From assembly GCA_030267125.1 (NCBI GenBank), contig JAJDJJ010000004.1:1-64000 (forward strand): DNA of 64,000 bases, in the 5' to 3' direction. This stretch comes from Bacteroidales bacterium OttesenSCG-928-B11 (lineage in GTDB: Bacteria > Bacteroidota > Bacteroidia > Bacteroidales > WCHB1-69). The notes under the pieces are model-generated. The model was not told the DNA's origin, did not search any database, and saw nothing but the letters and a program-made list of their open reading frames with translations. This document shows positions 54,870 to 63,990 of this stretch, in pieces; within the stretch, counting starts at the first letter, position 1; every line of letters starts with the position of its first letter. The translations under genes were made by a program, and so were the position numbers.

Positions 54870-57308
54870 ATGCAAGTATTGAAATTCGGAGGCTCCTCGG
54901 TTGGAGGAGCCGAAAGCATAAACAAAGTCATAAACATCGTAAACAAAGCCACAAAGAAGGACCGCACGGTAGTGGTTGCTTCAGCTATAAACGGATGCAC
55001 CGATACGCTTACAGAAATTGCCAAACAGGCAGCGCAAGGAGACATTCTTTACCAAGAGGCGTTATCCTCACTCAAAGAGAAGCACTTATCCATCATCTCC
55101 TCCATCATTCCCACTGATTTCAGAAAATCAGCGGGAGAAAGTATCGGAAATTTATTTGAGGAGCTGGCATTATCCGTGCAGAGCGTGTACCATCTCCGTG
55201 AATTAAGCCTTTCGGTCTGCGACAGAATCGTCAGTTTTGGAGAATTATTCTCTACCGCCATATTGGTTGAAAAATTCCGCTCCTCGGGAGTACAATGCAA
55301 ATGGATCGATACGCGTCAAATCATACGGACGGCGTGGAAACGAGGAAAAAACACGGTGGACATGGAAACGACCATCCATAACGTGCAAGCCGCGTTAAAA
55401 GAAAAAACCACAAGATTGTATATTGCGCCGGGGTTCATTGCCGCGAATGAATCCGGGGCGACGACTACTCTGGGGAGGGGTGGCTCCGACTACACCGCAG
55501 CGATCATAGCATCGGCGATAGAAGCGCGCATATTGGAGATTTGGACGGATGTGGACGGCATGATGACCGCCGACCCGCGCATCGTTCCCGATGCCCGCAC
55601 TATCAGCCATATCTCTTACAAAGAAGCCTTGGAACTCTCCCACTTCGGCGCTAAGGTAATTTTCCCATCTACCATACAACCTGCAGTAAGAAGCAATATC
55701 CCCATCTTGGTTAAGAACACATTTGCCCCCAATAACGCCGGCACGCGTATAGAAAAGAACCCACCGGAGGCCTCAAACCGGATAAAAGGATTGTCGGGAA
55801 CCAAACGGATCGCCTTGCTCTCTATGGAGGGGAACGGGATGATCGGCGCACCGGGATATTCCAGTCGCCTATTTGATGTGCTTGCCCGCAACAACATTGA
55901 CATCATCCTGATTACGCAAGCCTCGTCTGTGCACACCATGTTGATCGCCATAGCAGAAGAGGATGGGCAAAAAGCCAAAGAAGTGGCCGATGAGGTTTTC
56001 GCTTATGAAATATCTCAAAAAACAGTTGAGCCGCTTAAAGTAGAAACAGGCTACGCCATTATCAGCTTAGTGGGAAATGATATGGCGAATCAGTCGGGAA
56101 CAGCGGCAAGAATGTTCGAGGCTACCGGCGGACGCGGCATCAATATACGAGCCATAGCTAATGGATCGTCGGAAAAAAACGTATCCACGGTGGTAGCTTC
56201 CGCCGATTTTGAAGAAGCCATCAGGGCGATACACGGCGAATTTTTTGTTAAGCCGGTTAATCATATCAATTTATTCATTGCCGGTTATGGCAATGTTGGG
56301 AAAAGCTTGGTCGAGGTAATTCATCGCCGTCGAAAAGTAATTGAAATAGAGATGAATCTTTCATTAAATATCATCGGAATATGCAATAGTAAAAAAACAA
56401 TAATCAATCCGACAGGACTTGACATAGAGACGATCAAGGGGATCTCTTCCTTCTCTAAAAAAGAGGCTCGAAACGATCCGGCAGCTTTTGTAGAGAAAAT
56501 ATCCTCTTTGGGATTAAAAAATAGCGTTTTTGTCGATTGCACCTCTAGTTTCGAAGTATCTGCTTTGTACCGCGATATATTATCCAGGAAGATAAATATC
56601 GTGACTTGTAACAAGATAGCCAATTCGTCCGATATGGATTTTTACAAAAGCATTCATTGCGAGGCCAAACAAAACGATGTTTTCTTCCGCTATGAAACCA
56701 ATGTTGGAGCTGGGCTTCCTGTCATTTCCACAATAAAGCAGATACTAAACAGCGGGGATAACATCAATCGAATAGAGGCGACTCTTTCCGGTTCGCTGAA
56801 TTATATCTTCAGTAAATACGATGGCTCTTCTTCCTTCGCCTCGATTGTCCGGGAGGCGCAAAATCTAGGGTATACTGAACCGGATCCCCGCACCGACCTT
56901 TGCGGGCTGGACTTGCAACGCAAAGCGCTCATCTTGGTTCGCGAACTTGGATTGGAAGCGGAAATGAAAGACATACAAATGACTCCTTTCCTACCTGAGC
57001 GGTTACTTAACGGATCGGTCGATGAATTTTATAACGCAATGGAAAAGATGGAAAATTATTTCCGCCAGCTCTATATCAAAGCGGCAAACGACAAAAAGCG
57101 AATCGCTTTCGGTGTAGATATAGCCGAAAATATCACCCAAGTAGGAGTTGGCAAATTCGACCTGTCTCATCCTTTCACCAGCTCTACCGGGACGGATTGC
57201 GTAATTGTCATATACAGCGATTTCTATCCGAATGGATTAAGAATAGTCGGGGCAGGAGCCGGAACATGGCAAACCGCCTCGGGATTGTTACACAATATTA
57301 TCCAATGA
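54870..57308 (+). CDS. thrA: Bifunctional aspartate kinase / homoserine dehydrogenase
   Basis: 812 residues, the standard size. N-terminal aspartokinase: KFGGSSVGGAESI at residues 4-16, TLGRGGSDYTAAIIA, followed by two ACT regulatory domains around residues 310-450 (GYAIISLVGNDM, GINIRAIANGSSEKNVS). C-terminal homoserine dehydrogenase: GYGNVGKSLVEVIHR near residue 470, DCTSSFEVSALY, GAGLPVISTIKQI and LNYIFSKYD. It catalyses the first and third steps from aspartate toward homoserine, and is here in the methionine operon, without thrB or thrC. Feedback is expected through the ACT domains; the effector cannot be named. Confidence 0.93.
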   Translation: MQVLKFGGSSVGGAESINKVINIVNKATKKDRTVVVASAINGCTDTLTEIAKQAAQGDILYQEALSSLKEKHLSIISSIIPTDFRKSAGESIGNLFEELALSVQSVYHLRELSLSVCDRIVSFGELFSTAILVEKFRSSGVQCKWIDTRQIIRTAWKRGKNTVDMETTIHNVQAALKEKTTRLYIAPGFIAANESGATTTLGRGGSDYTAAIIASAIEARILEIWTDVDGMMTADPRIVPDARTISHISYKEALELSHFGAKVIFPSTIQPAVRSNIPILVKNTFAPNNAGTRIEKNPPEASNRIKGLSGTKRIALLSMEGNGMIGAPGYSSRLFDVLARNNIDIILITQASSVHTMLIAIAEEDGQKAKEVADEVFAYEISQKTVEPLKVETGYAIISLVGNDMANQSGTAARMFEATGGRGINIRAIANGSSEKNVSTVVASADFEEAIRAIHGEFFVKPVNHINLFIAGYGNVGKSLVEVIHRRRKVIEIEMNLSLNIIGICNSKKTIINPTGLDIETIKGISSFSKKEARNDPAAFVEKISSLGLKNSVFVDCTSSFEVSALYRDILSRKINIVTCNKIANSSDMDFYKSIHCEAKQNDVFFRYETNVGAGLPVISTIKQILNSGDNINRIEATLSGSLNYIFSKYDGSSSFASIVREAQNLGYTEPDPRTDLCGLDLQRKALILVRELGLEAEMKDIQMTPFLPERLLNGSVDEFYNAMEKMENYFRQLYIKAANDKKRIAFGVDIAENITQVGVGKFDLSHPFTSSTGTDCVIVIYSDFYPNGLRIVGAGAGTWQTASGLLHNIIQ

Positions 57309-57320
57309 TAAAGCCTTATT

Positions 57321-57354
57321 CCGGGATAAGCCGGCTGAAACCATTTGCGGTTTC
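57321..57354. terminator. Two small hairpins between convergent thrA and cdd
   Basis: CCGG/CCGG (57321-57324 with 57331-57334) and GAAACC/GGTTTC (57337-57342 with 57349-57354). No clear U-tract; a probable weak bidirectional terminator. Confidence 0.35.
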
Positions 57355-57363
57355 CCGAACTTT

Positions 57364-57849
57364 CTATTCCAAATAACTTGCTCCAAACGAAAACGGCAGC
57401 ATATCACTAACGCTTTTGATCCGGATGATTTGCCCTTTTTCGGCAGCAAGCCAGATTTCAATGTCGGCGTTGAATTTTTGCTCATACTCAAGGAGAGCTT
57501 GTCGGCAAGCACCGCAAGGTGTCACAGGCTTATCGGAAGGAATGTCGTTGCTGATGGAGGTGATAGCTATCCGTTGGAAGGGTTGTTCTGGATAGTGGGC
57601 TGAAGCATAGAACGCGGCCGTCCGTTCGGCGCATAACCCCGAAGGATAGGCGGCATTCTCTTGGTTGTTGCCCGTCACGACAGTGCCGTCTTTTAATTCG
57701 ATCGCCGCGCCCACCTTAAATTTGGAATAAGGGGAATAGGCATTGCGGGCGGCATCAACAGCCGTTTCCACTAATACCCGAACCGCATCCGGCAACTCGG
57801 AAGGGTTTTCAAAAACTTCAAATTCAATATTCCGGCTTATGGTTTTCAT
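57364..57849 (-). CDS. cdd: Cytidine deaminase
   Basis: 161 residues. Deaminates cytidine and deoxycytidine in pyrimidine salvage. Zinc-site motifs are complete: CAERTAAFYA (Cys ligand and catalytic Glu) and PCGACRQAL (two further Cys). SPYSKFKVGAAIE is the usual active-site loop. The start ATG 57849 lies inside the last codons of the O-antigen-ligase-like gene, an overlap of 26 bases on the same strand, so translation is likely to be coupled. Confidence 0.92.
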   Translation of the reverse strand: MKTISRNIEFEVFENPSELPDAVRVLVETAVDAARNAYSPYSKFKVGAAIELKDGTVVTGNNQENAAYPSGLCAERTAAFYASAHYPEQPFQRIAITSISNDIPSDKPVTPCGACRQALLEYEQKFNADIEIWLAAEKGQIIRIKSVSDMLPFSFGASYLE

Positions 57850-59422
57850 CGTTTTCCGTATTAGATTGTTCTGTGATTACAACACTACTATCTTCAAATT
57901 GTTCTTTTTTATATACAAATAACAAAAAGGCATTGAAGATGGCATACAATGAAATTCCTACTTGCGATTCCAGCGTGTCTTCCATAAATAATGAACAGAA
58001 AACGATGATAAAAAAGAGCATATACAAAAAATTCCTGCTGTTTTTTTGTGTAAAAAAAGGGATAAATAAAACAACAAGGAAGTAGAGCAGTAAAAAGACA
58101 CCGCCGATGAGGCAATATGTAATAAACTGATTATGCGCTCCCATGTTGCGTTTGTAGTTCAAAGCCGATTGGTTTTCATCCAATTGTTGGTCTATGGCGG
58201 GCTTGTGGTCGCCGAGCCCCACACCAAACCAGAAGTGTTTTTTGCAAACCGCACACCCCGCCTTCCACAATTCAAATCGCTGAAAAACAGTGGAGTATTG
58301 CATCATTCCATAGTGATTATACAGCGAGATACTAAACAAAATCGGATAGAGCGACCGTTTTATTCCAAATCCGTTTATGTAATCTACATTGGCGACTCCC
58401 TTTTCGATATTGTCAATATCTTGTTGCGACAACGAAGCTAACGCAGCTGCATCTTTCCGCATTCCTTTCGAGTTCAGGTAGCGAATGGCTGTTGCTTCAA
58501 CCATCTCGTCGTAAGGCACATTGCTAATTTGCCCCCAAGTCTCTTGCAACTCTTTTTTACAGACGTACATATTGATTTTATGCCCACTCTCTACGATGGA
58601 AGAGGTGTCGTTTTCGTATGGGTTTCCATTTGCAGTGTGGCTCTCTATTTTCGTTTCATCATCTGTGGGTGTATAGTAACTTTTGATGACGGTGAAACAA
58701 TAGGTGGCGAATATAAGAATCACGGAAACGCAAACCACCGAAACCAACTTACGCCCAACCACTTGCCTTGATTTCAAAAGATAGAAAAATGCGAAAAGAA
58801 GTAAAAGAAAAAGCAATACGATACCGGTAAGTGTTTGCGCAAAAAACAGATAAGTTCCAAACCAAGCTGACAAAGTCAAATAACCGACTCGAAGTGATAA
58901 AGGGTACGATTTAACTTTTATTCCCATGTAAATGGCAAAACAGATGGCCAGATCCAAGCAAAGGCTGAAACGAATGTGAGAAATGAAAACCGATATCTCT
59001 CGAATATCCTTTATCGGTTGCGTGAAGTAGTGTATATAGGAGGCGGCCGTTCCGATAAAAACACCAATGATAAAACTATTTGCAATCGCCCGTTGCTCTT
59101 TCCCCGACAGCGGATCCGAAGTTGCCAGAATGATAGGTGCGTAGAGGAACGGCAGCTTATTCAACAAGTTCGCAAAACCGACATCCAAATGCGCGGCATA
59201 CGCCAATGGGATGGCGCATAAAAAGAAAAAGAGGGAGAGCCAAATTGCGGCAGGTTGTTCCTTCAAGCGTTGCCATTTCAACTGCCAATTACCTGAAAAA
59301 ATCCAATTTGCACAAATCAATATACCGCCAATACTCAGCATAAAATTGGAGAGCGGCGTGGCAAAAGCCAACAAGGACAAACTCGCCAAATAGATATAAT
59401 GATGGATGTTATCTCTTTTCAA
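57824..59422 (-). CDS. O-antigen ligase/polymerase-like membrane protein
   Basis: 532 residues with about 12 predicted membrane helices (for example LASLSLLAFATPLSNFML, GILICANWIFSGN, LTGIVLLFLLLLFAFFYLL) and a large periplasmic loop near residues 240-400 holding the Wzy_C-type signature HNQFITYCLIGG and KKHFWFGVGLGDHK. This layout fits WaaL-type O-antigen ligases and Wzy polymerases, which join glycan to lipid A core or polymerise it. The exact activity is open. It is followed by cdd and preceded by the C-terminal protease. Confidence 0.8.
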   Translation of the reverse strand: MKRDNIHHYIYLASLSLLAFATPLSNFMLSIGGILICANWIFSGNWQLKWQRLKEQPAAIWLSLFFFLCAIPLAYAAHLDVGFANLLNKLPFLYAPIILATSDPLSGKEQRAIANSFIIGVFIGTAASYIHYFTQPIKDIREISVFISHIRFSLCLDLAICFAIYMGIKVKSYPLSLRVGYLTLSAWFGTYLFFAQTLTGIVLLFLLLLFAFFYLLKSRQVVGRKLVSVVCVSVILIFATYCFTVIKSYYTPTDDETKIESHTANGNPYENDTSSIVESGHKINMYVCKKELQETWGQISNVPYDEMVEATAIRYLNSKGMRKDAAALASLSQQDIDNIEKGVANVDYINGFGIKRSLYPILFSISLYNHYGMMQYSTVFQRFELWKAGCAVCKKHFWFGVGLGDHKPAIDQQLDENQSALNYKRNMGAHNQFITYCLIGGVFLLLYFLVVLFIPFFTQKNSRNFLYMLFFIIVFCSLFMEDTLESQVGISLYAIFNAFLLFVYKKEQFEDSSVVITEQSNTENDENHKPEY

Positions 59423-59427
59423 ATCCC

Positions 59428-61077
59428 CTATTTTTTACCCGACAATATTTTTTTATATCTGGCACTATCATGCAACACTTTTTTCGCTTCAATAATATCC
59501 GGATCGTATGACAACATATTAATGATGCGTCCTTTATTATAATAGTAGCGCACGACAATCTCGGATGACAAGTATTCGGATATCTCTTGTTTAAACTTCA
59601 ACAGCTCTTTTTCCTTTTCGGCATCAATTTTCGCCAACATCTCTTTGTAGAGCGGTTCCAACGTTTCATAGTACTTCTCTTCCTCCGCGATCTCTTTCAA
59701 TTCCTCCAGTATATATTCCGATTGCGATGTATAATCATACTCCTTATCTTTCAGAAAATGAAGAAATTCGCTGTATAACGCATCATCCACTTTAAATTGC
59801 TGTGGGGCTACGATGGTTTCATGTTTGCCATGGTATTGGTTCGCAAAATCAAAGATCAGGTTATTGAGCACTAACGAAACCAGGATATTGCTTGGTTGCA
59901 ATTCGGGGGTTTTCACATCGGGTTCAATACCACCCTTGTCATAAACGGTACGTCCGTTTTTCGTCTTATACGGTGTAGCCAAAGAATCGGGAATTTCAAT
60001 GGAACCGGTTAATGTATCTTTTGTGAAATAATCGATATTCTGCACGCAACGCCCACTGGGAATGTAATACTTAGACACCGTGATCTTCAGGGATGTATTA
60101 TAACTCAAAGGCACAATGTTCTGCACCAACCCTTTCCCGAATGTCTTCTTTCCCATGACCACACCGCGGTCCAGATCTTGAAACGCACCGGAAACGATCT
60201 CAGATGCCGATGCGCTGTGCTCGTTTACCAACACCACAACCGGTATATTCTTATCGATGACAGGATTTCTCGTTCGGAAGGTGTTCGTTTGCTCGGGAAT
60301 CTTGCCTTTAGTCGATGCGATAACAACGCCCTGATCCACAAATATATTCATAATGTTTACCGCCTCATGCAGCAAGCCCCCACCGTTGTTCCGCAAATCC
60401 AAAACCAGATACTGCATTCCTTTTTCCTTAAGCTCCTTGAATGCCGCGATCACCTCACTACCGGCTTTTTCGGTAAATTGGTCTAACTTGATATACCCGG
60501 TATTATCGCCAATAATCCCATAATACGGGATATTCGGCAATTTTATCTCTCGTCGGGTAACCTGGAAAGTTTGTGTCTTTCCGGTTGCAGGTCGTTTAAT
60601 TTCAATCGAGAGTGTGCTTCCGGGTTCACCTTTAAGAATTGTACTCACGTCATCGGACGTTTTATCAGCAGTAGACTGGTTATTGATTTTCAGTATGATA
60701 TCACCAGCCAATAATCCTGCCTCTGCGGCCGGGGAACCTTCAAAAATTTCGGAAATCACCACGTTGTCGCCATGAGGCTGGATAACACTGCCTATCCCGC
60801 CATATTGTCCGGTAGTCATAAGCCGGAAATCCTCGATCTGCGATTCAGGATAATAAATGGTATAGGGATCCAAGCTCTTCAGCATGGCATCGACAGCCGT
60901 CTTAGTCAAGTCGGTGGGAGAAATATCCTCGGCATATTTGCTATTCAGCTCCTTCATCACCGAGATGAAAATATCCACGTTTTTGGCTATCTCAAAATCG
61001 TGTTGCGCTTTTAGGGAAATAAAGGATAATGAGAATATCGCAATGATCGCCGTCCTCAAAAATAGTGTTCTTTTCAT
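59428..61077 (-). CDS. S41 C-terminal processing peptidase
   Basis: 549 residues with a signal peptide (FSLSFISLKAQ). PDZ domain near residues 95-170 (VIQPHGDNVVISEIFEGSPAAEAG, LLAGDIILKINN), then the S41 core with the catalytic dyad Ser290 in HSASASEIVSGAF and Lys315 in KTFGKGLVQ. QYLVLDLRNNGGG is the conserved strand. It degrades or processes periplasmic proteins. A C-terminal helical region rich in Glu and Lys follows. The -7 box TATTTTTG lies at 61106-61113, and its stop is 5 bases before the start of the O-antigen-ligase-like gene. Confidence 0.93.
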   Translation of the reverse strand: MKRTLFLRTAIIAIFSLSFISLKAQHDFEIAKNVDIFISVMKELNSKYAEDISPTDLTKTAVDAMLKSLDPYTIYYPESQIEDFRLMTTGQYGGIGSVIQPHGDNVVISEIFEGSPAAEAGLLAGDIILKINNQSTADKTSDDVSTILKGEPGSTLSIEIKRPATGKTQTFQVTRREIKLPNIPYYGIIGDNTGYIKLDQFTEKAGSEVIAAFKELKEKGMQYLVLDLRNNGGGLLHEAVNIMNIFVDQGVVIASTKGKIPEQTNTFRTRNPVIDKNIPVVVLVNEHSASASEIVSGAFQDLDRGVVMGKKTFGKGLVQNIVPLSYNTSLKITVSKYYIPSGRCVQNIDYFTKDTLTGSIEIPDSLATPYKTKNGRTVYDKGGIEPDVKTPELQPSNILVSLVLNNLIFDFANQYHGKHETIVAPQQFKVDDALYSEFLHFLKDKEYDYTSQSEYILEELKEIAEEEKYYETLEPLYKEMLAKIDAEKEKELLKFKQEISEYLSSEIVVRYYYNKGRIINMLSYDPDIIEAKKVLHDSARYKKILSGKK

Positions 61078-61105
61078 AGATTGTATTTATTGGCAAAAAG
61101 AACGG

Positions 61106-61113
61106 CAAAAATA
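61106..61113 (-). promoter_or_regulatory. Promoter -7 box TATTTTTG for the protease gene
   Basis: Minus strand, 29 bases before ATG 61077, the same spacing as for the threonine dehydrogenase gene. Confidence 0.55.
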
Positions 61114-61127
61114 GCAAAAAATTATCC

Positions 61128-62273
61128 TCACCATTTTTCATGCACAATCAGTTTTCCCTGCTCCTGCAACTTGTCTGCTAACTCCTTGAGAATTTGTGTG
61201 CGATTGAAGATACCTTGCAGTTTAAATTCAATTTGACCGTGCCCGATATTGGAGGCCGTTCCTTCCCAAATATTGATTCGGTCAGCCATACGAAGATACC
61301 ACGCCAGCTCGCCCGCCACATTGTCCATCGGCAGGTCGCTGATTCCTTCGTCCATAAGGTGGTAGACTTGGTTAAGAGTAACAACACCTTCGGTAACCAT
61401 CTCAAAACCATCGATTTTATATGCCGGCGGGGTAACAGGACTGTCTGACTCCTTCACATCTAATTTTTTATGGGCGGCATTGGCGATAATCTTGGCCGTG
61501 GTACCACCACAGACAATATGTATTCCTTCCGAGCGCAGGAATGAGTGAGCGAACTCACTGTCTCGATCGGGAGATTGCGGAGGCCCGCATACTAAATTGA
61601 CAATTACACCGCGCCGATTCATACCCAGCACCACGGAACAATCATCTCCTTTTCCGACAGGCCAATAGGAACGTCCTTTCGCATGCACCTGCGCGACTAG
61701 TTCTTCGCCATCCACCCGATCGCCGTTCAGCTTCGACTCCACATAGTGCTGAACGCCTTCCGACTCCCAACCATACAGGAATTTCCCGCCAATGCCGGCC
61801 TGCGTAATACCATCCGACATCAACAGAATACCTTCATCCTTAGATAACACACAGGAAGATTCATGGATGATCGCTTTTTTCTGGGTATAAACGCGATCTT
61901 TCAAGATTTGCGCATAAACAGGATTGACTAAAATCGGAGGAGGCATTTCATAACTCAGAATTGTAGCCTGCCCGGTATTCAGGATACGCGCCACGGTGAA
62001 GACCGCAAACGGGTCGCCCGACCCCCACGCCTTATCCATGGTTTGAGTCACCGACTTGAACACTTCGCGTATACTTGCACCTTCGCCAACCAGTCCTTTG
62101 ATACGCGACACGCACATTGTTGCCGCAATGTGTGCTTTTACGCCTGAGCCCAAGCCATCGGCCAGCACAATTGTCGTGGCATTCAAATCACGGAAAACAC
62201 CGTAAGCATCCCCACAAGGTTGATTCAATTTCTTTGGGGATTGAAATGCGAAAACATCAGTATGGATATACAT
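61128..62273 (-). CDS. SpoIIE/PP2C-type protein phosphatase next to FeFe-hydrogenase-like sensor
   Basis: 381 residues. The PP2C-like SpoIIE fold has its metal-binding aspartates in CGDAYGVF, VLADGLGSGVKAH, LLMSDGITQ and KGDDCSVVLGM. The second half (from about residue 235, VNLVCGPPQSPDRDSEFAHSFL) is a separate conserved domain of unknown fold. Such phosphatases travel with hydrogenase-like sensors and serine kinases in anaerobes and are thought to respond to redox or hydrogen levels. Here the sensor gene is just upstream on the same strand (20 bases beyond the PAS fragment). A partner-switching cascade is inferred, not proven. Confidence 0.8.
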   Translation of the reverse strand: MYIHTDVFAFQSPKKLNQPCGDAYGVFRDLNATTIVLADGLGSGVKAHIAATMCVSRIKGLVGEGASIREVFKSVTQTMDKAWGSGDPFAVFTVARILNTGQATILSYEMPPPILVNPVYAQILKDRVYTQKKAIIHESSCVLSKDEGILLMSDGITQAGIGGKFLYGWESEGVQHYVESKLNGDRVDGEELVAQVHAKGRSYWPVGKGDDCSVVLGMNRRGVIVNLVCGPPQSPDRDSEFAHSFLRSEGIHIVCGGTTAKIIANAAHKKLDVKESDSPVTPPAYKIDGFEMVTEGVVTLNQVYHLMDEGISDLPMDNVAGELAWYLRMADRINIWEGTASNIGHGQIEFKLQGIFNRTQILKELADKLQEQGKLIVHEKW

Positions 62274-62293
62274 AATCTTTATTTTTTAACAAA

Positions 62294-62623
62294 TTATTGC
62301 TTGGTTAGATCAATCAACCTGTTTAACAGGTACTCCTCTTTGGCCGTATGTTCGCCAAGGAAGCGCGCCAAATCTTGCGCCATCGTGATTTGATGATCCA
62401 ACAGTTCCTGCGCTTTCTGCATCGTCTCCGACTTGATATCGGACAATCTCTCTCGGTTGACACTAAAGGCAGTGATATCCATAAAGATACCCACAAATTG
62501 ATCTTGATCCGGAATAGGATAGACAATAACATGGGAGGTCATATTGTAATGTGGGAAAGCCATCGTTTCGCGCATGATCGTCTGCCCGCTTGTGACTGCC
62601 TTTTCGAAAAAGTCGGGATCCAT
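62294..62623 (-). CDS. PAS C-terminal half and coiled-coil tail, frame-shifted from the sensor gene
   Basis: 109 residues beginning MDPDFFEKAVTSGQ. This is the second half of a PAS domain (through VGIFMDIT) and a helical tail (LSDIKSETMQKAQELLDHQITM). Its ATG shares one base with the TGA of the upstream sensor (TGATG). Read upstream in this frame, it begins IGKNISYLMDPD, a normal PAS helix, while the sensor's own frame reaches only RLEKIS. So it was probably one domain in one protein. It may still be translated by coupling as a separate short protein, or be a decaying remnant. Confidence 0.7.
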   Translation of the reverse strand: MDPDFFEKAVTSGQTIMRETMAFPHYNMTSHVIVYPIPDQDQFVGIFMDITAFSVNRERLSDIKSETMQKAQELLDHQITMAQDLARFLGEHTAKEEYLLNRLIDLTKQ

Positions 62624-63954
62624 CAGATAAGAGATATTTTTTCCAATCTGCCGTTCAGCGATACAATACCGTTAGGGTCGTGTTTGATAAGCATGTCAAA
62701 CTTCTGTTCGGTAGTCCGGCGGATGAAAGGCATACACATATCTATTTCGGCGAACCCATCCAGCACGGCAATTGCTTTCTCCCTGCACGAGACGTAGCCG
62801 CAAGCGGAACAGTTCAATTCATCTTCGGGCGAATGTTTGCCGGTGGCTTCCAGCACGCTTTTGATTTCTGCCTCCGTATGTTTTGCGGGAGCAAACGGCA
62901 TCACATGGTAAGCGGTTTCCAACAACGGGCGGTCCACGGCCTCTTCGTCACCTCGTTTACCCTGGTTTTTCTCCGCATAATCCAGCACTCGCAATCGCTT
63001 ATTATACACATTTTCCTCCCTGTTAGCCACCGGTCCGTTGATACACCCGTGGTGACAGAAAAGCGGTTCTATGACGAGTTTTGTCGGAGCGTCTTTTTTC
63101 AGCGAAGCCAACACCTGCTGCACCTCATCGAACCCGCTCACCGCAACCACTCGGTTGTCTAACAAATAAGTCGGAAAATTTGCCGTGCGTAACATACCTC
63201 CCTCCAATGGAAAAAGACGGGCAAAACCTTTTGCTTCCTGGTCGAATTTACTTTCCTCCAGTTCATCGAGCATCACACCCTTGAGTTTCATCAACTGGTT
63301 CAGCTCCTCGAAAGTGAGCACGGCATCCACCAAGCCTTCATTTTCCGGTTGAAGCGACTCATCCTTTTTCGCAACGCACGGCCCTATAAAGACGAATTTC
63401 GCCTTAGGATGCTCTTCCTTCATCAATTTAGCATGGGCAATCATGGGCGAAGATATGGGCGTCAAAAACGGGGCGTATTGCGGCGCATAAATATTAATAT
63501 AATTCACCACGGCCGGACAAGCGGTACAGATATGATGCTGCTGTTTATTATCTTTAATGTATTGTGCGGATGCTATAGCGCTATCCCAAGCGGCAGCGGC
63601 AGTCTCCGTGATGTAATGAAATCCCAACGAACGCAATGCCGACGGCAAACGTTTCTGTTCCCATTCCGTATAATACCCGGCAAACGAGGGCGCCAAACTC
63701 ACGATCAGCGTATAATTCCCCTCTAACATCTGCAGCACTTTCCCGTAATCGGTGGTGTAGGTTTTGGCATGTTGCGGGCATTCGGTGATACAGGTTCCGC
63801 AGGCGATGCAATTTGCGGCAACTACCTGTGCCTGCCCGTTTTCCATCTTAATAGCGTTCACCGGACAAACCCGTACACAACGGTAACAATCCCGGCATTT
63901 CGCTTTCGTGGTGTAAACCACTGCTTTACGCTCGTTTCTTTTTGTACTGCTCAT
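62623..63954 (-). CDS. [FeFe]-hydrogenase-like sensor protein (HfsB type), PAS-truncated
   Basis: 443 residues. Two N-terminal [4Fe-4S] sites (CRDCYRCVRVCP and CIACGTCITECP). The hydrogenase large-subunit C domain has variants of the H-cluster motifs: CTACPAVVNYI, GPCVAKKDES and CHHGCINGP. A second Fe-S domain follows (LNCSACGYVSCREKAIA). It then enters a PAS domain (FDMLIKHDPNGIVSLNGRLEKIS) and stops early at TGA. Such group C FeFe-hydrogenase homologues with a PAS domain are thought to sense hydrogen or redox state and act on a SpoIIE phosphatase, which is present downstream. The missing piece and the frame change are described under findings. Confidence 0.88.
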   Translation of the reverse strand: MSSTKRNERKAVVYTTKAKCRDCYRCVRVCPVNAIKMENGQAQVVAANCIACGTCITECPQHAKTYTTDYGKVLQMLEGNYTLIVSLAPSFAGYYTEWEQKRLPSALRSLGFHYITETAAAAWDSAIASAQYIKDNKQQHHICTACPAVVNYINIYAPQYAPFLTPISSPMIAHAKLMKEEHPKAKFVFIGPCVAKKDESLQPENEGLVDAVLTFEELNQLMKLKGVMLDELEESKFDQEAKGFARLFPLEGGMLRTANFPTYLLDNRVVAVSGFDEVQQVLASLKKDAPTKLVIEPLFCHHGCINGPVANREENVYNKRLRVLDYAEKNQGKRGDEEAVDRPLLETAYHVMPFAPAKHTEAEIKSVLEATGKHSPEDELNCSACGYVSCREKAIAVLDGFAEIDMCMPFIRRTTEQKFDMLIKHDPNGIVSLNGRLEKISLI

Positions 63955-63982
63955 GATTTTGATTTTATTTTTTTCGCAGAAA

Positions 63983-63990
63983 CAAAGGTA
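63983..63990 (-). promoter_or_regulatory. Promoter -7 box TACCTTTG for the hydrogenase-like sensor
   Basis: Minus strand, 28 bases before ATG 63954; it fits TAnnTTTG. A -33 element would fall past the window end. Confidence 0.5.

Noticed and set aside
62637-62642. Programmed -1 frameshift at the A6 run in the hydrogenase-like sensor
   Set aside because: The run could slip, but the read-through product would still lack about 25 PAS residues, so a deletion explains the locus better.
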